Shown piece after piece: positions 41,468 to 49,744 of a stretch of 64,000 nt of DNA (its first letter is position 1; the number at the start of each line of letters is the position of its first letter). Below the pieces are notes generated by a model, which was not told where the DNA came from, searched no databases, and saw nothing but the letters and a program-made list of their open reading frames with translations. The position numbers and the translations under genes are program-made. The stretch is from positions 4,774,001 to 4,838,000 of the forward strand of contig NZ_JBBODF010000001.1 in NCBI RefSeq assembly GCF_038002825.1, given 5' to 3'. This DNA comes from Paenibacillus sp. FSL H8-0048 (GTDB lineage Bacteria; Bacillota; Bacilli; Paenibacillales; Paenibacillaceae).

Positions 41468-42864
41468 AATACGCGACCCGGCTGGTGCTAATGTATTTGC
41501 TGTTCTCGGTGCTGTCCTTTGCCGTTATCATTCTTTCGGTGAATAAGGCAATTGACTATTTCAGCTTCGTAACGATTGAGAAGCAAATGATGGAGAAGGC
41601 GGATCTGGGCGAGATGTCCTTCAGGGAGGTACTCTCCAGGCACGAACAAGAGGTGGATGCCGGGCAGATGGAGGCAGTGGCGAGAAGCGCGCTGGAGACG
41701 TTAAAAGCCTCCGTCAAGGAGGTGCGCATCTATGACAGCAGCCAGAAGCTGCTGGGACTCGCTGTTGACGGGATTGTGATTAATAACAAGACCCCCGTTA
41801 TTTTTGCCGGGAATATCCAGAACGCCCTTAAGGGCAATTATGCCTATACGGTCTCCGAGGATCACCTGCTGTACTTCGCGGTTCCGATTCAAGACAAATA
41901 TTATCAGAACAGCTATGTGTACGAGTTCGTGGAGGATGTCTCTTATTTCTATACAATGATGGACCAGATCCGCTATATCCTGTTCGCCGGTGCAGGAGGG
42001 TTCATTATTCTGATTACGCTCTCCAGCCTGTTCATCGCCCGCAATACGACGAAGCCGATCAAATATCTGCTTGGCGCGACAGAGAGCTTCTCCAACCAGC
42101 AGTTCCGGGAGGTGCGCCTGAACAGGAAGGATGAGCTGGGCATGCTGGCTGCGGGCCTGAACCGGATGGGCATTCAGCTCAGTGACTATATCCAGTATCA
42201 GAAGCAGTTTGTCTCGAACGTATCCCATGAGCTGAAGACGCCGCTCGCTGCGATCAAGGGGTTCTCACAATATTTGTACGAAGGTGAGGACGAGAATGAG
42301 GAGCTGCAGCGGATCTACTTCCATCTGGTGAATGAATCGGACCGCCTGACCCGGCTGGTCAATGAGCTGCTCATGCTGTCGCGCTTCGATAAGGCAGGGC
42401 AGGATGGTATCGATGCCGAGAAGACAGACCTGGCACAGCTGGCCGAAGGGGTAGCCGCCGGATTGAGGGCCAAGGCGGACAGTAAGGGGATAGAGCTTAC
42501 GATCCGGCAGGGACCGCCCGTCTTCGTCTATGTCAACCGGGTATTGATGTCCCATGCCATCGCTAATGTGCTGGACAATGCCATTAAATACTCCGGTCCC
42601 CGTACCCGGGTAAGCATTGAAGCTTCGGTCCGGGGGCAGGAAGCTGTCGTGCAGATCAGCGATCAGGGCATCGGAATCAGCGCAGATGAACTTACCCGCG
42701 TCCAGGAACGCTTCTACCGGGCACGGAATGCCAGCGCGGCAGGCGGAACAGGGCTGGGGTTATCCATCTGTAAGGAGATCGCCGAGAAGTTCGGCGGGCA
42801 CCTCAGCATAGAGAGCCAGCTCGGAACTGGAACCACCGTCTCCATCCATCTTCCGCTCCTGTGA
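41464..42864 (+). CDS. Sensor histidine kinase (second two-component system)
   Basis: The protein most likely begins at the CTG at 41464: LKYATRLVLMYLLFSVLSFA follows, the usual kinase start, with GGGAGGTGG 6-8 bp upstream. No ATG or GTG in frame fits better than GTG 41485, which cuts the first membrane helix. The 466-residue protein has two transmembrane segments (about 8-28 and 176-198) with an outer sensor domain, a HAMP region (ARNTTKPIKYLLGATESFSN), H-box NVSHELKTPLAAIKGFSQYL and G-box GGTGLGLSICKEIAEKFGGH. The nearby lipoprotein gene may be its target. Confidence 0.9.
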   Translation: MKYATRLVLMYLLFSVLSFAVIILSVNKAIDYFSFVTIEKQMMEKADLGEMSFREVLSRHEQEVDAGQMEAVARSALETLKASVKEVRIYDSSQKLLGLAVDGIVINNKTPVIFAGNIQNALKGNYAYTVSEDHLLYFAVPIQDKYYQNSYVYEFVEDVSYFYTMMDQIRYILFAGAGGFIILITLSSLFIARNTTKPIKYLLGATESFSNQQFREVRLNRKDELGMLAAGLNRMGIQLSDYIQYQKQFVSNVSHELKTPLAAIKGFSQYLYEGEDENEELQRIYFHLVNESDRLTRLVNELLMLSRFDKAGQDGIDAEKTDLAQLAEGVAAGLRAKADSKGIELTIRQGPPVFVYVNRVLMSHAIANVLDNAIKYSGPRTRVSIEASVRGQEAVVQISDQGIGISADELTRVQERFYRARNASAAGGTGLGLSICKEIAEKFGGHLSIESQLGTGTTVSIHLPLL

Positions 42865-42980
42865 ACAGGCGTTACAAGAATGATACAACTCTGTTATTAC
42901 ACTAATAAATGGTTTTCGTATACTAACCTCATACCAAACAAACAACGCGCCAAACGCGTACATTCATGGAGGGATTACTT

Positions 42981-43724
42981 ATGGGAACATTTAAAAAACC
43001 GGCAGCGCTGCTGCTGTCCGCAGTATTGTTAATGACACTTCTGGCCGGATGCCAGTCCAATTCGGCTGCTCCGGCGGCCACTCCTTCGGCAGAACCTACA
43101 GCTGAAGCGGTGTCCACACCGGCACCGGAAGCTTCGGCTACCCCTGCTGCTGAGCCTGCGGCAACTGAAGCTGCTACAGCTGAGCCAACCCCTGCGGCTA
43201 CAGCGGCCAGCTCCGAGGCGATCAAGGAAGGAACCATTGAGAAGGAAGGAAATGTGATTCTGAAGGAGCTGGCTTTTGTCCATAAGGATCACACCATCGC
43301 CCTCTCCGACATTGTGGATGATGCTAAGCTGGAGAGTATGCTGGGCAAGGCAACGGCGAAGAAATCGCACACATATTCCTTGGATGACGGTAAGAATATG
43401 GATACCCTGATCGGCAGAACAGAGAACACGTATACCTTCCCGGGCCTTGAGATTAAGACAATTGATTCGGGTGATGGCAAGCAGTTCTACATCTTCAGCA
43501 TTAAGATTACTGATCCGAAGTACACTACGGTCCGTAATATCAAGGTCGGAGACAGCCTGGATACACTCAAAAAAGCCTATCCCGAAGGCAAGCTGACCGG
43601 AGACGGGGCACCTGAGGAAGAGGATGACTACCGGTTCGCACCAAGCAACTATGTGGATTATATCCTGTTCCATGTCAAGGGCGCTAAGATTGAAAGCATA
43701 AGCATCTCTACGCTGCTGGACTAA
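42981..43724 (+). CDS. Secreted lipoprotein with Ala/Thr/Pro-rich linker
   Basis: ATG 42981 (MGTFKKPAALLLSAVLLM) follows GGAGGG. The signal peptide ends in the lipobox LLAGC (Cys at 24). Residues 28-78 are a repetitive Ala/Pro/Glu/Thr linker (AAPAATPSAEPTAEAVSTPA). The last about 160 residues form a compact domain (HTIALSDIVDDAKLESMLGK, FYIFSIKITDPKYTTVRNIK, VGDSLDTLKKAYPEGKLTG), similar in form to small surface proteins that monitor the wall. A TATACT -10 lies about 60 bp upstream. Confidence 0.8.
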   Translation: MGTFKKPAALLLSAVLLMTLLAGCQSNSAAPAATPSAEPTAEAVSTPAPEASATPAAEPAATEAATAEPTPAATAASSEAIKEGTIEKEGNVILKELAFVHKDHTIALSDIVDDAKLESMLGKATAKKSHTYSLDDGKNMDTLIGRTENTYTFPGLEIKTIDSGDGKQFYIFSIKITDPKYTTVRNIKVGDSLDTLKKAYPEGKLTGDGAPEEEDDYRFAPSNYVDYILFHVKGAKIESISISTLLD

Positions 43725-43756
43725 GCCTATCCCCCGGTTCAGCCGGATGAATTAAG

Positions 43757-43813
43757 AACAGCCCTGCCGCTTCACGGCCTGTAACGGTCATGAAGCGGTC
43801 AGGGCTGTTTGTC
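43757..43813. terminator. Bidirectional terminator between lipoprotein and araR genes
   Basis: AACAGCCCTGCCGCTTCA and its near-complement TGAAGCGG-TCAGGGCTGTTT form a long stem of about 17 bp with a 16-base loop. Confidence 0.85.
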
Positions 43814-43840
43814 TGTGTATTTATTTCCGGACGGACTACC

Positions 43841-44953
43841 CTATTCCGCTGGCGCAAGCACCCGCACCGTCTCTCCCTCTATCAGTTCAGGCAGATAGTA
43901 GGTGCTGCTTTTCAGATCTTTTTTACCTTGAAGCTTCTTAATGACCCATTCGGCCGCATCCCGGCCCATCTGCTCCTGCGGGTGGGTTAAGGTCGTCAGC
44001 TTGATGCCTGCGTTCTTGGCGATATAGGAGTTGTCCTGGCCGATAATCGACAGATCCTCCGGGATCGAGATCCCAAGCTCGCGGCACACCTTGACCACTT
44101 CCAGCCCCACTTCATCGTTATAGCAGACGATAGCGGTCAGCGCCTCTCTGTTATCTGTCAGGAATTGCTCCAGATTGGCCGACAGCGCCTGCTTCGATTC
44201 CGTATCGAAGGAGAGCACCTGCTCCGGGTGGAAGCGCAGCTTGGCTTCGCCGAGTGCTTTGATATAGCCCTTCATACGGTACTTGCCCTGAAGATCGTCC
44301 ATTTTGGCAATAATTCCAATCTGGGTATGCCCCTTCGAGATCAGCTCCCGGGTCGCCAGATAGCTCGACTGTACATCATCCAGACAGAAGAACGGCACCT
44401 CCAGCTCCTCATAATAAGCGTTAATCATGATGAACGGGACATCCTGCTCCTTGAACGACAGGTAGTAGGCGATATTCGGATTGTACAGGTTGCTCTTCGT
44501 AGGCTCAATAATCAGCCCGTCTACTCCGAAGGACAGCATCATCTCCAGCGCCTTCTTCTCCTGGGCCACATCATTATTGGTGCTGGCGAGCAGCAGGGAA
44601 TAGTTGTCCTCGTTGAGCCTGCCTTCAATCCCCCGGATAATGGAGGGGAAAATATAATCGGAGAGGTACGTGGTGATTACCCCGATGGTCCGTTTGCCCG
44701 CGCCATTCCCGGATTTGGACCGGAACTGGTGGCTGACATAGGTGCCGGAGCCCTTTTCGCTCCGCAGGAATCCCTCGTTGGACAGCTCCAGAATGGCCTT
44801 CCGCACGGTCTGGCGGCTGACGCCGTACATCTCCTGCAGCGCAGATTCTGTAGGGATTTGTTCGCCCACACTGTAGGTGCCGGACAGGATATTGCTTTTG
44901 AGTTCATCGAATATGATCTGGTATTTGGTTCGCACAGGGGTCACTTCTTTCAT
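43841..44953 (-). CDS. araR: Arabinose operon repressor AraR
   Basis: ATG 44953 (MKEVTPVRTKYQIIFDEL) is preferred to the longer frame. The 370-residue protein has a GntR-type winged helix at residues 8-75 (SYGEQ.. pattern IPTESALQEMYGVSRQTVRK, AILELSNEGFLRSEKGSGTY). A LacI-type effector domain follows from about residue 88 (TIGVITTYLSDYIFPSIIRG, IEGRLNEDNYSLLLASTNND, GVDGLIIEPTKSNLYNPNIA). This fusion is the AraR architecture; L-arabinose releases it from DNA. It is divergent from the ara operon, with matching operators in the gap. Confidence 0.93.
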   Translation of the reverse strand: MKEVTPVRTKYQIIFDELKSNILSGTYSVGEQIPTESALQEMYGVSRQTVRKAILELSNEGFLRSEKGSGTYVSHQFRSKSGNGAGKRTIGVITTYLSDYIFPSIIRGIEGRLNEDNYSLLLASTNNDVAQEKKALEMMLSFGVDGLIIEPTKSNLYNPNIAYYLSFKEQDVPFIMINAYYEELEVPFFCLDDVQSSYLATRELISKGHTQIGIIAKMDDLQGKYRMKGYIKALGEAKLRFHPEQVLSFDTESKQALSANLEQFLTDNREALTAIVCYNDEVGLEVVKVCRELGISIPEDLSIIGQDNSYIAKNAGIKLTTLTHPQEQMGRDAAEWVIKKLQGKKDLKSSTYYLPELIEGETVRVLAPAE

Positions 44954-44985
44954 AGTTGTTCTTATATAAAACAAGAAATATTCTG

Positions 44986-45001
44986 TAGTTGTACGTACAT
45001 A
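44986..45001. promoter_or_regulatory. AraR-type operator near araR
   Basis: AGTTGTACGTACATAT is close to the Bacillus AraR box ATTTGTACGTACAAAT. It lies about 35 bp upstream of the araR start and probably serves autoregulation. Confidence 0.7.
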
Positions 45002-45111
45002 TTATAGCTTGAATATAAGCTTAATATCCTCCGGTGTCTACTATATCTAATGATTTGCATAAAATAGGGGTGTTTTTCCGGTAAATTTGTAGGTATATCT
45101 TATATCTATTG

Positions 45112-45140
45112 TTGACAAATGTACGAACAAAAAATATACT
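45112..45140 (+). promoter_or_regulatory. Sigma-A promoter of the ara operon with overlapping AraR operator
   Basis: TTGACA (45112-45117) and TATACT (45135-45140) are spaced by 17 bp. AAATGTACGAACAAA (about 45117-45131), an AraR-type box, fills the spacer, so a bound repressor would block RNA polymerase. Confidence 0.88.
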
Positions 45141-45153
45141 AAACCTGTTCATA

Positions 45154-45168
45154 AAGGAAGCGCATTCT
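45154..45168 (+). promoter_or_regulatory. Candidate cre box in the ara leader
   Basis: AAGGAAGCGCATTCT matches the cre consensus with two mismatches, about 14 bp after the -10 element. Glucose repression of arabinose use would be expected, but the match is only fair. Confidence 0.35.
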
Positions 45169-45216
45169 TTAGATTGGTAAGTAACACAGTTTGGTTCAGA
45201 GAGGAGTAACGTGGGC

Positions 45217-46830
45217 ATGGATCAGAACATCAAGCAAGCGATACTTAAGGGAGAGACATCACTGGGTATCGAATTTGGGTCCACACGTATCAAGGCCGTC
45301 CTGATTAATGATGGATTCGAGACGGTTGCATCCGGAAGCTACGAGTGGGAGAACCTGCTGGAAGGCGGATATTGGACGTATCCTTTGACGGATATTATGA
45401 AGGGCCTGCAAGCGGCTTACCGCGAGATGAAGCAGGAGGTTGCACAGAAATACGGGGTTACGGTTACTACTGTCGGTTCGATCGGATTCTCAGCAATGAT
45501 GCATGGATATATGGCCTTTGACAGCGCGGGCGAGCTGCTGGTTCCGTTCCGGACCTGGCGTAATGCTACAACCGGTGCGGCAGCCAAGGAATTAACAGAG
45601 CTGTTCCAGTTCAATATTCCGGAGCGCTGGACCATTGCCCACCTGTATCAGGCTATTCTGAACGGGGAAGAGCATGTTCCGCAGGCAACGTTCGTAACGA
45701 CGCTGGGCGGATACATCCATTGGCTGCTGACCGGCAGCAAGGCGATCGGGATTGGCGATGCCTCCGGGGTCTTCCCTATAGATGAAGCTTCGCAGAATTA
45801 CCATCCGGCCATGGTCAGCCAGTTCGATGAGCTGATTGCCGCCAAGAATTACCCTTGGAAGCTGAGTGATCTTCTGCCCAAGGTCTACGCTGCAGGCGAG
45901 CAGGCAGGTGTGTTAACAGAAGCCGGTGCTAGACTGCTGGATGAGTCCGGGGACTTGCTGGCAGGCATTCCGCTCTGTCCGCCGGAAGGCGATGCCGGAA
46001 CAGGAATGGTCGCTACGAATAGTGTCCGCAAACGGACTGGTAACATCTCTGTAGGCACCTCCGTATTCGCCATGATCGTACTGGAGAAGGACCTTACGGC
46101 GGTATACCCTGAGATTGACATGGTGACCACCCCTGATGGCAGTCCGGTGGGAATGGTACATGCCAACAACTGCTCCAGCGATATCAACGCCTGGGTCGGC
46201 TTGTTCCGGGAATTCTCGGAGGCGTTGGGCTTCAAGGCTGATCCGGCGCAGCTGTTCAGTGTTCTGTTCAATAAAGCGCTGGAGGCAGACGCCGATGGCG
46301 GCGGCTTGCTCAGCTACGGATATTTCTCGGGTGAGAACATCACCGGGCTGGAGAAGGGACGGCCGCTGTTCGTCCGTTCGCCGGAGAGCCGGTTCACGCT
46401 GGGCAACTTTATGCGGACGCATTTATTCTCTGCTTTTGGCGCGCTTAAGATCGGTATGGATATTCTGACCTTGAAGGAGCAGGTGTCCATCGACAGCATT
46501 CTGGCGCATGGCGGCTTGTTCAAGACGCCTGTTGTCGGACAGAGAATCGTAGCTGCTGCGATGAATGTTCCGGTCTCTGTGATGTCAACAGCCGGAGAAG
46601 GCGGCGCGTGGGGGATGGCGATTCTGGCTTCTTATATGAAGAACAGAGCGCAGCAGGAGCGTCTGGATGATTTCCTCGACCAGAAGGTCTTCAAGGATAT
46701 CGAAGGCGAGACCATTCATCCGGTTACGGCGGATGTGAAGGGCTTTGAATTGTTCATGGAACGCTACACGGCGGGTCTGGCGATTGAGCAGGCCGCTGTA
46801 GATCATCTTGTAGAGAATGGGGGGAATTAA
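45217..46830 (+). CDS. FGGY carbohydrate kinase, ribulokinase role (AraK-like)
   Basis: ATG 45217 is 10 bp after GAGGAG; GTG 45211 is also possible. The 537-residue protein is an FGGY kinase: the phosphate-1 motif is SLGIEFGSTRIKAVLIND, the sugar-binding motif VGSIGFSAMMHGYMAFD, then GNISVGTSVFAMIVLEKD and a C-terminal ATP site (TAGEGGAWGMAILASY). Its sequence is unlike classical AraB (no GVDFGTLSGRA start) and resembles the alternative L-ribulokinase known from Clostridium. It phosphorylates L-ribulose before the AraD step, a role inferred from its place ahead of araD and araA. Confidence 0.85.
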   Translation: MDQNIKQAILKGETSLGIEFGSTRIKAVLINDGFETVASGSYEWENLLEGGYWTYPLTDIMKGLQAAYREMKQEVAQKYGVTVTTVGSIGFSAMMHGYMAFDSAGELLVPFRTWRNATTGAAAKELTELFQFNIPERWTIAHLYQAILNGEEHVPQATFVTTLGGYIHWLLTGSKAIGIGDASGVFPIDEASQNYHPAMVSQFDELIAAKNYPWKLSDLLPKVYAAGEQAGVLTEAGARLLDESGDLLAGIPLCPPEGDAGTGMVATNSVRKRTGNISVGTSVFAMIVLEKDLTAVYPEIDMVTTPDGSPVGMVHANNCSSDINAWVGLFREFSEALGFKADPAQLFSVLFNKALEADADGGGLLSYGYFSGENITGLEKGRPLFVRSPESRFTLGNFMRTHLFSAFGALKIGMDILTLKEQVSIDSILAHGGLFKTPVVGQRIVAAAMNVPVSVMSTAGEGGAWGMAILASYMKNRAQQERLDDFLDQKVFKDIEGETIHPVTADVKGFELFMERYTAGLAIEQAAVDHLVENGGN

Positions 46831-46833
46831 CAC

Positions 46834-47529
46834 ATGCTGGAGCAACTGAAGGAAGAGGTATGCGAGGCGAATCTGGAGCTGCCTAAGCACGGGCTGGTCA
46901 AATACACCTGGGGCAATGTGAGCGCGGTGGACCGGGCGAGCGGCCTGTTCGTCATCAAGCCGAGCGGTGTCAGCTATGACAAAATGAAGCCGAGTGATAT
47001 GGTCGTTGTGGACTTTGACGGCAATGTGGTGGAAGGAGAGATGCGGCCTTCTTCAGATACAGCTACTCATGCTGTACTCTACAAGCATTATGCCGAGATC
47101 GGCGGTATCGTGCATACCCATTCTACGTGGGCAACCATCTGGGCTCAGGCCGGACTGGATGTTCCGGTTATGGGGACGACACATGCAGACACCTTCTACG
47201 GTTCTGTACCGTGTACACGGTTCCTGACCCAGGAAGAGATTGACCGCGGGTATGAAGCAGAGACCGGGCATGTGATCATTGAGACCTTTGAACAGCGGGG
47301 GCTGGATGTCATGGCGATTCCCGGCGTTCTGCTGAAGGGCCATGCGCCGTTCACGTGGGGCAAGGATGCCCACGCCGCTGTGATGAACAGTGTGGTGCTG
47401 GAGGAAGTGTCCAAGATGAACCACTTCGCCCGCCAGCTGAACACCTTCGCCGAGGAGCTGCCGCAACGGATTCTGGACAAGCATTATCTGCGCAAGCACG
47501 GCAAGGACGCGTATTACGGGCAGAAGTAA
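46834..47529 (+). CDS. araD: L-ribulose-5-phosphate 4-epimerase
   Basis: The 231-residue class II aldolase-type enzyme contains LVKYTWGNVSAVDRASGLFV (substrate loop, residues 22-42), IKPSGVSYDKM and the zinc His pair in GIVHTHSTWATIWAQAG (about 92-108), with further His in KGHAPFTWGKDAH. It converts L-ribulose 5-phosphate to D-xylulose 5-phosphate. It starts 4 bp after the kinase stop, with GGGGGG-type sequence as ribosome site. Its length equals that of known AraD. Confidence 0.95.
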   Translation: MLEQLKEEVCEANLELPKHGLVKYTWGNVSAVDRASGLFVIKPSGVSYDKMKPSDMVVVDFDGNVVEGEMRPSSDTATHAVLYKHYAEIGGIVHTHSTWATIWAQAGLDVPVMGTTHADTFYGSVPCTRFLTQEEIDRGYEAETGHVIIETFEQRGLDVMAIPGVLLKGHAPFTWGKDAHAAVMNSVVLEEVSKMNHFARQLNTFAEELPQRILDKHYLRKHGKDAYYGQK

Positions 47530-47583
47530 CTGACTTTTACCAAACTAATTTTCACCAAACTAATAGAGAAGAGGATGAATGAT

Positions 47584-49008
47584 ATGTCGACAGTAAGTGA
47601 CAAGCAATTCTGGTTCGTCGTAGGATCGCAGCACCTGTACGGAGATGAAGCGCTGGGTGAAGTGAAGGCTCATGCCCAGGAAATGACCGATGCGCTCAAC
47701 AATAGCGGAGTGCTTCCTTATCCGCTGGTATTGCAGGATCTGGCCGTTAGCGCAGACAAAATCACTTCCATCATGAAAGAAGTGAACTACCGTGACGAGG
47801 TTGCCGGTGTAATCACCTGGATGCACACCTTCTCCCCGGCCAAAATGTGGATTCGCGGCACGAAACTGCTGCAGAAGCCGCTGCTGCATCTGGCAACCCA
47901 GTACAATGAGAGCATTCCTTGGGCGACCATTGACATGGACTTCATGAACCTGAACCAGGCTGCCCATGGCGACCGTGAGTATGGCTTCATCAATGCCCGT
48001 CTGAAGAAGCAGAATAAGGTCGTTGTAGGATACTGGGAACGCCCGGAAGTCCAGAAGCAGATTGCAGAATGGATGGACGTTGCCGTAGCTTATAACGAAG
48101 GCTTCAACATCAAGGTTGCCCGCTTCGGCGACAACATGCGTAACGTTGGCGTGACCGAAGGCGACAAGGTAGAAGCCCAGATCCAGTTCGGCTGGACCGT
48201 GGACTACTTCGGCATCGGCGATCTGGTGGCTTATGTGAATGAAGTGAAGCAGGAAGAGATCGATGCCCTGTTCGCAGAATATACCAAGCTGTATGCCGTT
48301 GATTACGGCACGTACAGCAAGGAAGATTGGGAAGCCAGCGTGAAGGTGCAGGCGAGCTATGAAATTGCCCTTAAGCGCTTCTTGGATGCAGGCGGCTACA
48401 ATGCCTTCACCTCCAACTTCGAGGATCTGCACGGCATGAAGCAGCTTCCGGGTCTGGCTGTTCAGCGCCTGATGGCCCAAGGCTACGGCTTCGCTGGAGA
48501 AGGGGACTGGAAGACTGCGGCTCTGGACCGCCTGATGAAGGTGATGAGCCACAACCTGAACACCGGATTCATGGAAGATTACACTTATGAAATGGCAGCC
48601 GGACAGGAAGCGATTCTCCAGTCCCACATGCTGGAGGTTGATCCGAGCCTGGCCAGCAACCAGCCGAAGATCATCGTGTCCCCGCTGGGCATCGGCGACC
48701 GTGAAGATCCGGCCCGTCTCGTCTTCGACGGCAAGGCAGGCGAAGGCGTCGTGGTATCGATGGCCGACTTCGGCACCCACTACAAGCTGCTGATTAACGA
48801 AGTTACCGCCTTCGAGCCAACCGTTCCGGCTCCGAATCTGCCGGTAGCTCGCGTACTGTGGCAGGTAAAGCCTAACTTCCAGGACGGCGTTAGAGCCTGG
48901 ATCGAGAACGGCGGCGGCCACCATACCGTTGTATCGCTGAACCTCACTACTGATCAGATCGTTACCTACGCCAAGCTGGTAGGACTGGAATACGTGATTA
49001 TTAAGTAA
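47584..49008 (+). CDS. araA: L-arabinose isomerase
   Basis: ATG 47584 is favoured over ATG 47575, which abuts the ribosome site AGAAGAGG. The 474-residue protein starts with FWFVVGSQHLYGDEALGEVK and shows the AraA metal and substrate residues: Glu in SFEPAK-like TFSPAKMWIRG, the TQYNESIPW segment and the HTVVSLNL end. It isomerises L-arabinose to L-ribulose, the first step of the pathway that continues with the kinase and AraD. There is no transporter in the operon. Confidence 0.95.
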   Translation: MSTVSDKQFWFVVGSQHLYGDEALGEVKAHAQEMTDALNNSGVLPYPLVLQDLAVSADKITSIMKEVNYRDEVAGVITWMHTFSPAKMWIRGTKLLQKPLLHLATQYNESIPWATIDMDFMNLNQAAHGDREYGFINARLKKQNKVVVGYWERPEVQKQIAEWMDVAVAYNEGFNIKVARFGDNMRNVGVTEGDKVEAQIQFGWTVDYFGIGDLVAYVNEVKQEEIDALFAEYTKLYAVDYGTYSKEDWEASVKVQASYEIALKRFLDAGGYNAFTSNFEDLHGMKQLPGLAVQRLMAQGYGFAGEGDWKTAALDRLMKVMSHNLNTGFMEDYTYEMAAGQEAILQSHMLEVDPSLASNQPKIIVSPLGIGDREDPARLVFDGKAGEGVVVSMADFGTHYKLLINEVTAFEPTVPAPNLPVARVLWQVKPNFQDGVRAWIENGGGHHTVVSLNLTTDQIVTYAKLVGLEYVIIK

Positions 49009-49041
49009 TAAGAGTTACTTGTTAGAGTAAAGCATGTTAAG

Positions 49042-49078
49042 AAGAGCGAAGGGGCGTATAGCCCTCTCGCTCTTTTTG
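49042..49078 (+). terminator. Rho-independent terminator of the ara operon
   Basis: AAGAGCGA-GGGC and GCCC-TCGCTCTT form a stem followed by TTTTTGTTT. It starts 33 bp after the araA stop. Confidence 0.9.
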
Positions 49079-49149
49079 TTTGGCAGGTATGGTGGCGCGG
49101 CGGCAGTATGCAAAAGATATCTGCCAATCCTGCCGGGAAGCGTGTGAAA

Positions 49150-49640
49150 GATGTATGCGGAAAACCGAATACAATTAGCCGCTGCGAGGTTACACGTCCC
49201 AATGTATGCGAAAAACCGAACACATTGCGGCGGATTTGGTCGCGCGGACCAAATGTAATCGAAAAACCGATCACAATGCGTCGCTGCTGGGCAATCGGCT
49301 CCAATGTAATCGGAAAACTGATCACAATGCGCAGCCGCGAGGCAATCGGCTCCAATGTAATCGGAAAACCGATCACAATGCGCAGCCGCGAGGCAATCGG
49401 CTCCAATGTAATCGAAAAACCGATCACAATGCGTCGCTGCTGGGCAATCGGCTCGAATGTAATCGAAAAACCGAACACAATGCGCCGCTGCTGGGCAATC
49501 GGCTCCAATGTAATCGGAAAACCGATCACAATGCGCAGCCGCGAGGCAATCGGCTCCAATGTAATCGAAAAACCGATCACAATGCGTCGCTGCTGGGCAA
49601 TCGGCTCCAATGTAATCGAAAAACCGATCACAATGCGCAG
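49150..49640. repeat. Ten-unit tandem array, 51-bp period, hairpin cores
   Basis: Cores begin at 49151, 49202, 49253, 49304, 49355, 49406, 49457, 49508, 49559 and 49610, exactly 51 bp apart. The typical core is TGTAATCG, AAAAAC, CGATCACA; as minus-strand RNA the arms pair with one G-U. Two linker types alternate (GTCGCTGCTGG and GCAGCCGCGAGG) in the order A B B A A B A B from the third unit on. The first two units are older and resemble the 27.5-kb sequence (ATGTATGCG). The array is between the convergent araA and yesN-type genes. Because 51 is divisible by three, several spurious ORFs run through it. Confidence 0.95.
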
Positions 49641-49744
49641 CCGCAGCGTTCAGTCTGCTGAATGCGCTAGCGCAGTGGTTCATATGGCTGGTGCTTCTGG
49701 TATGCCTGGTGCTCCTGGTGCCCCTAACGTCCCGCCCGCCCCGC

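Noticed and set aside
47560..48924. 454-residue ORF on the minus strand
   Set aside because: It is antisense to araA, which is certain; the frame is open because of codon bias.
27514..49640. CRISPR arrays
   Set aside because: The linkers between cores are nearly identical to each other rather than unique, the period includes no fixed 30-bp spacer, and no cas gene is present.
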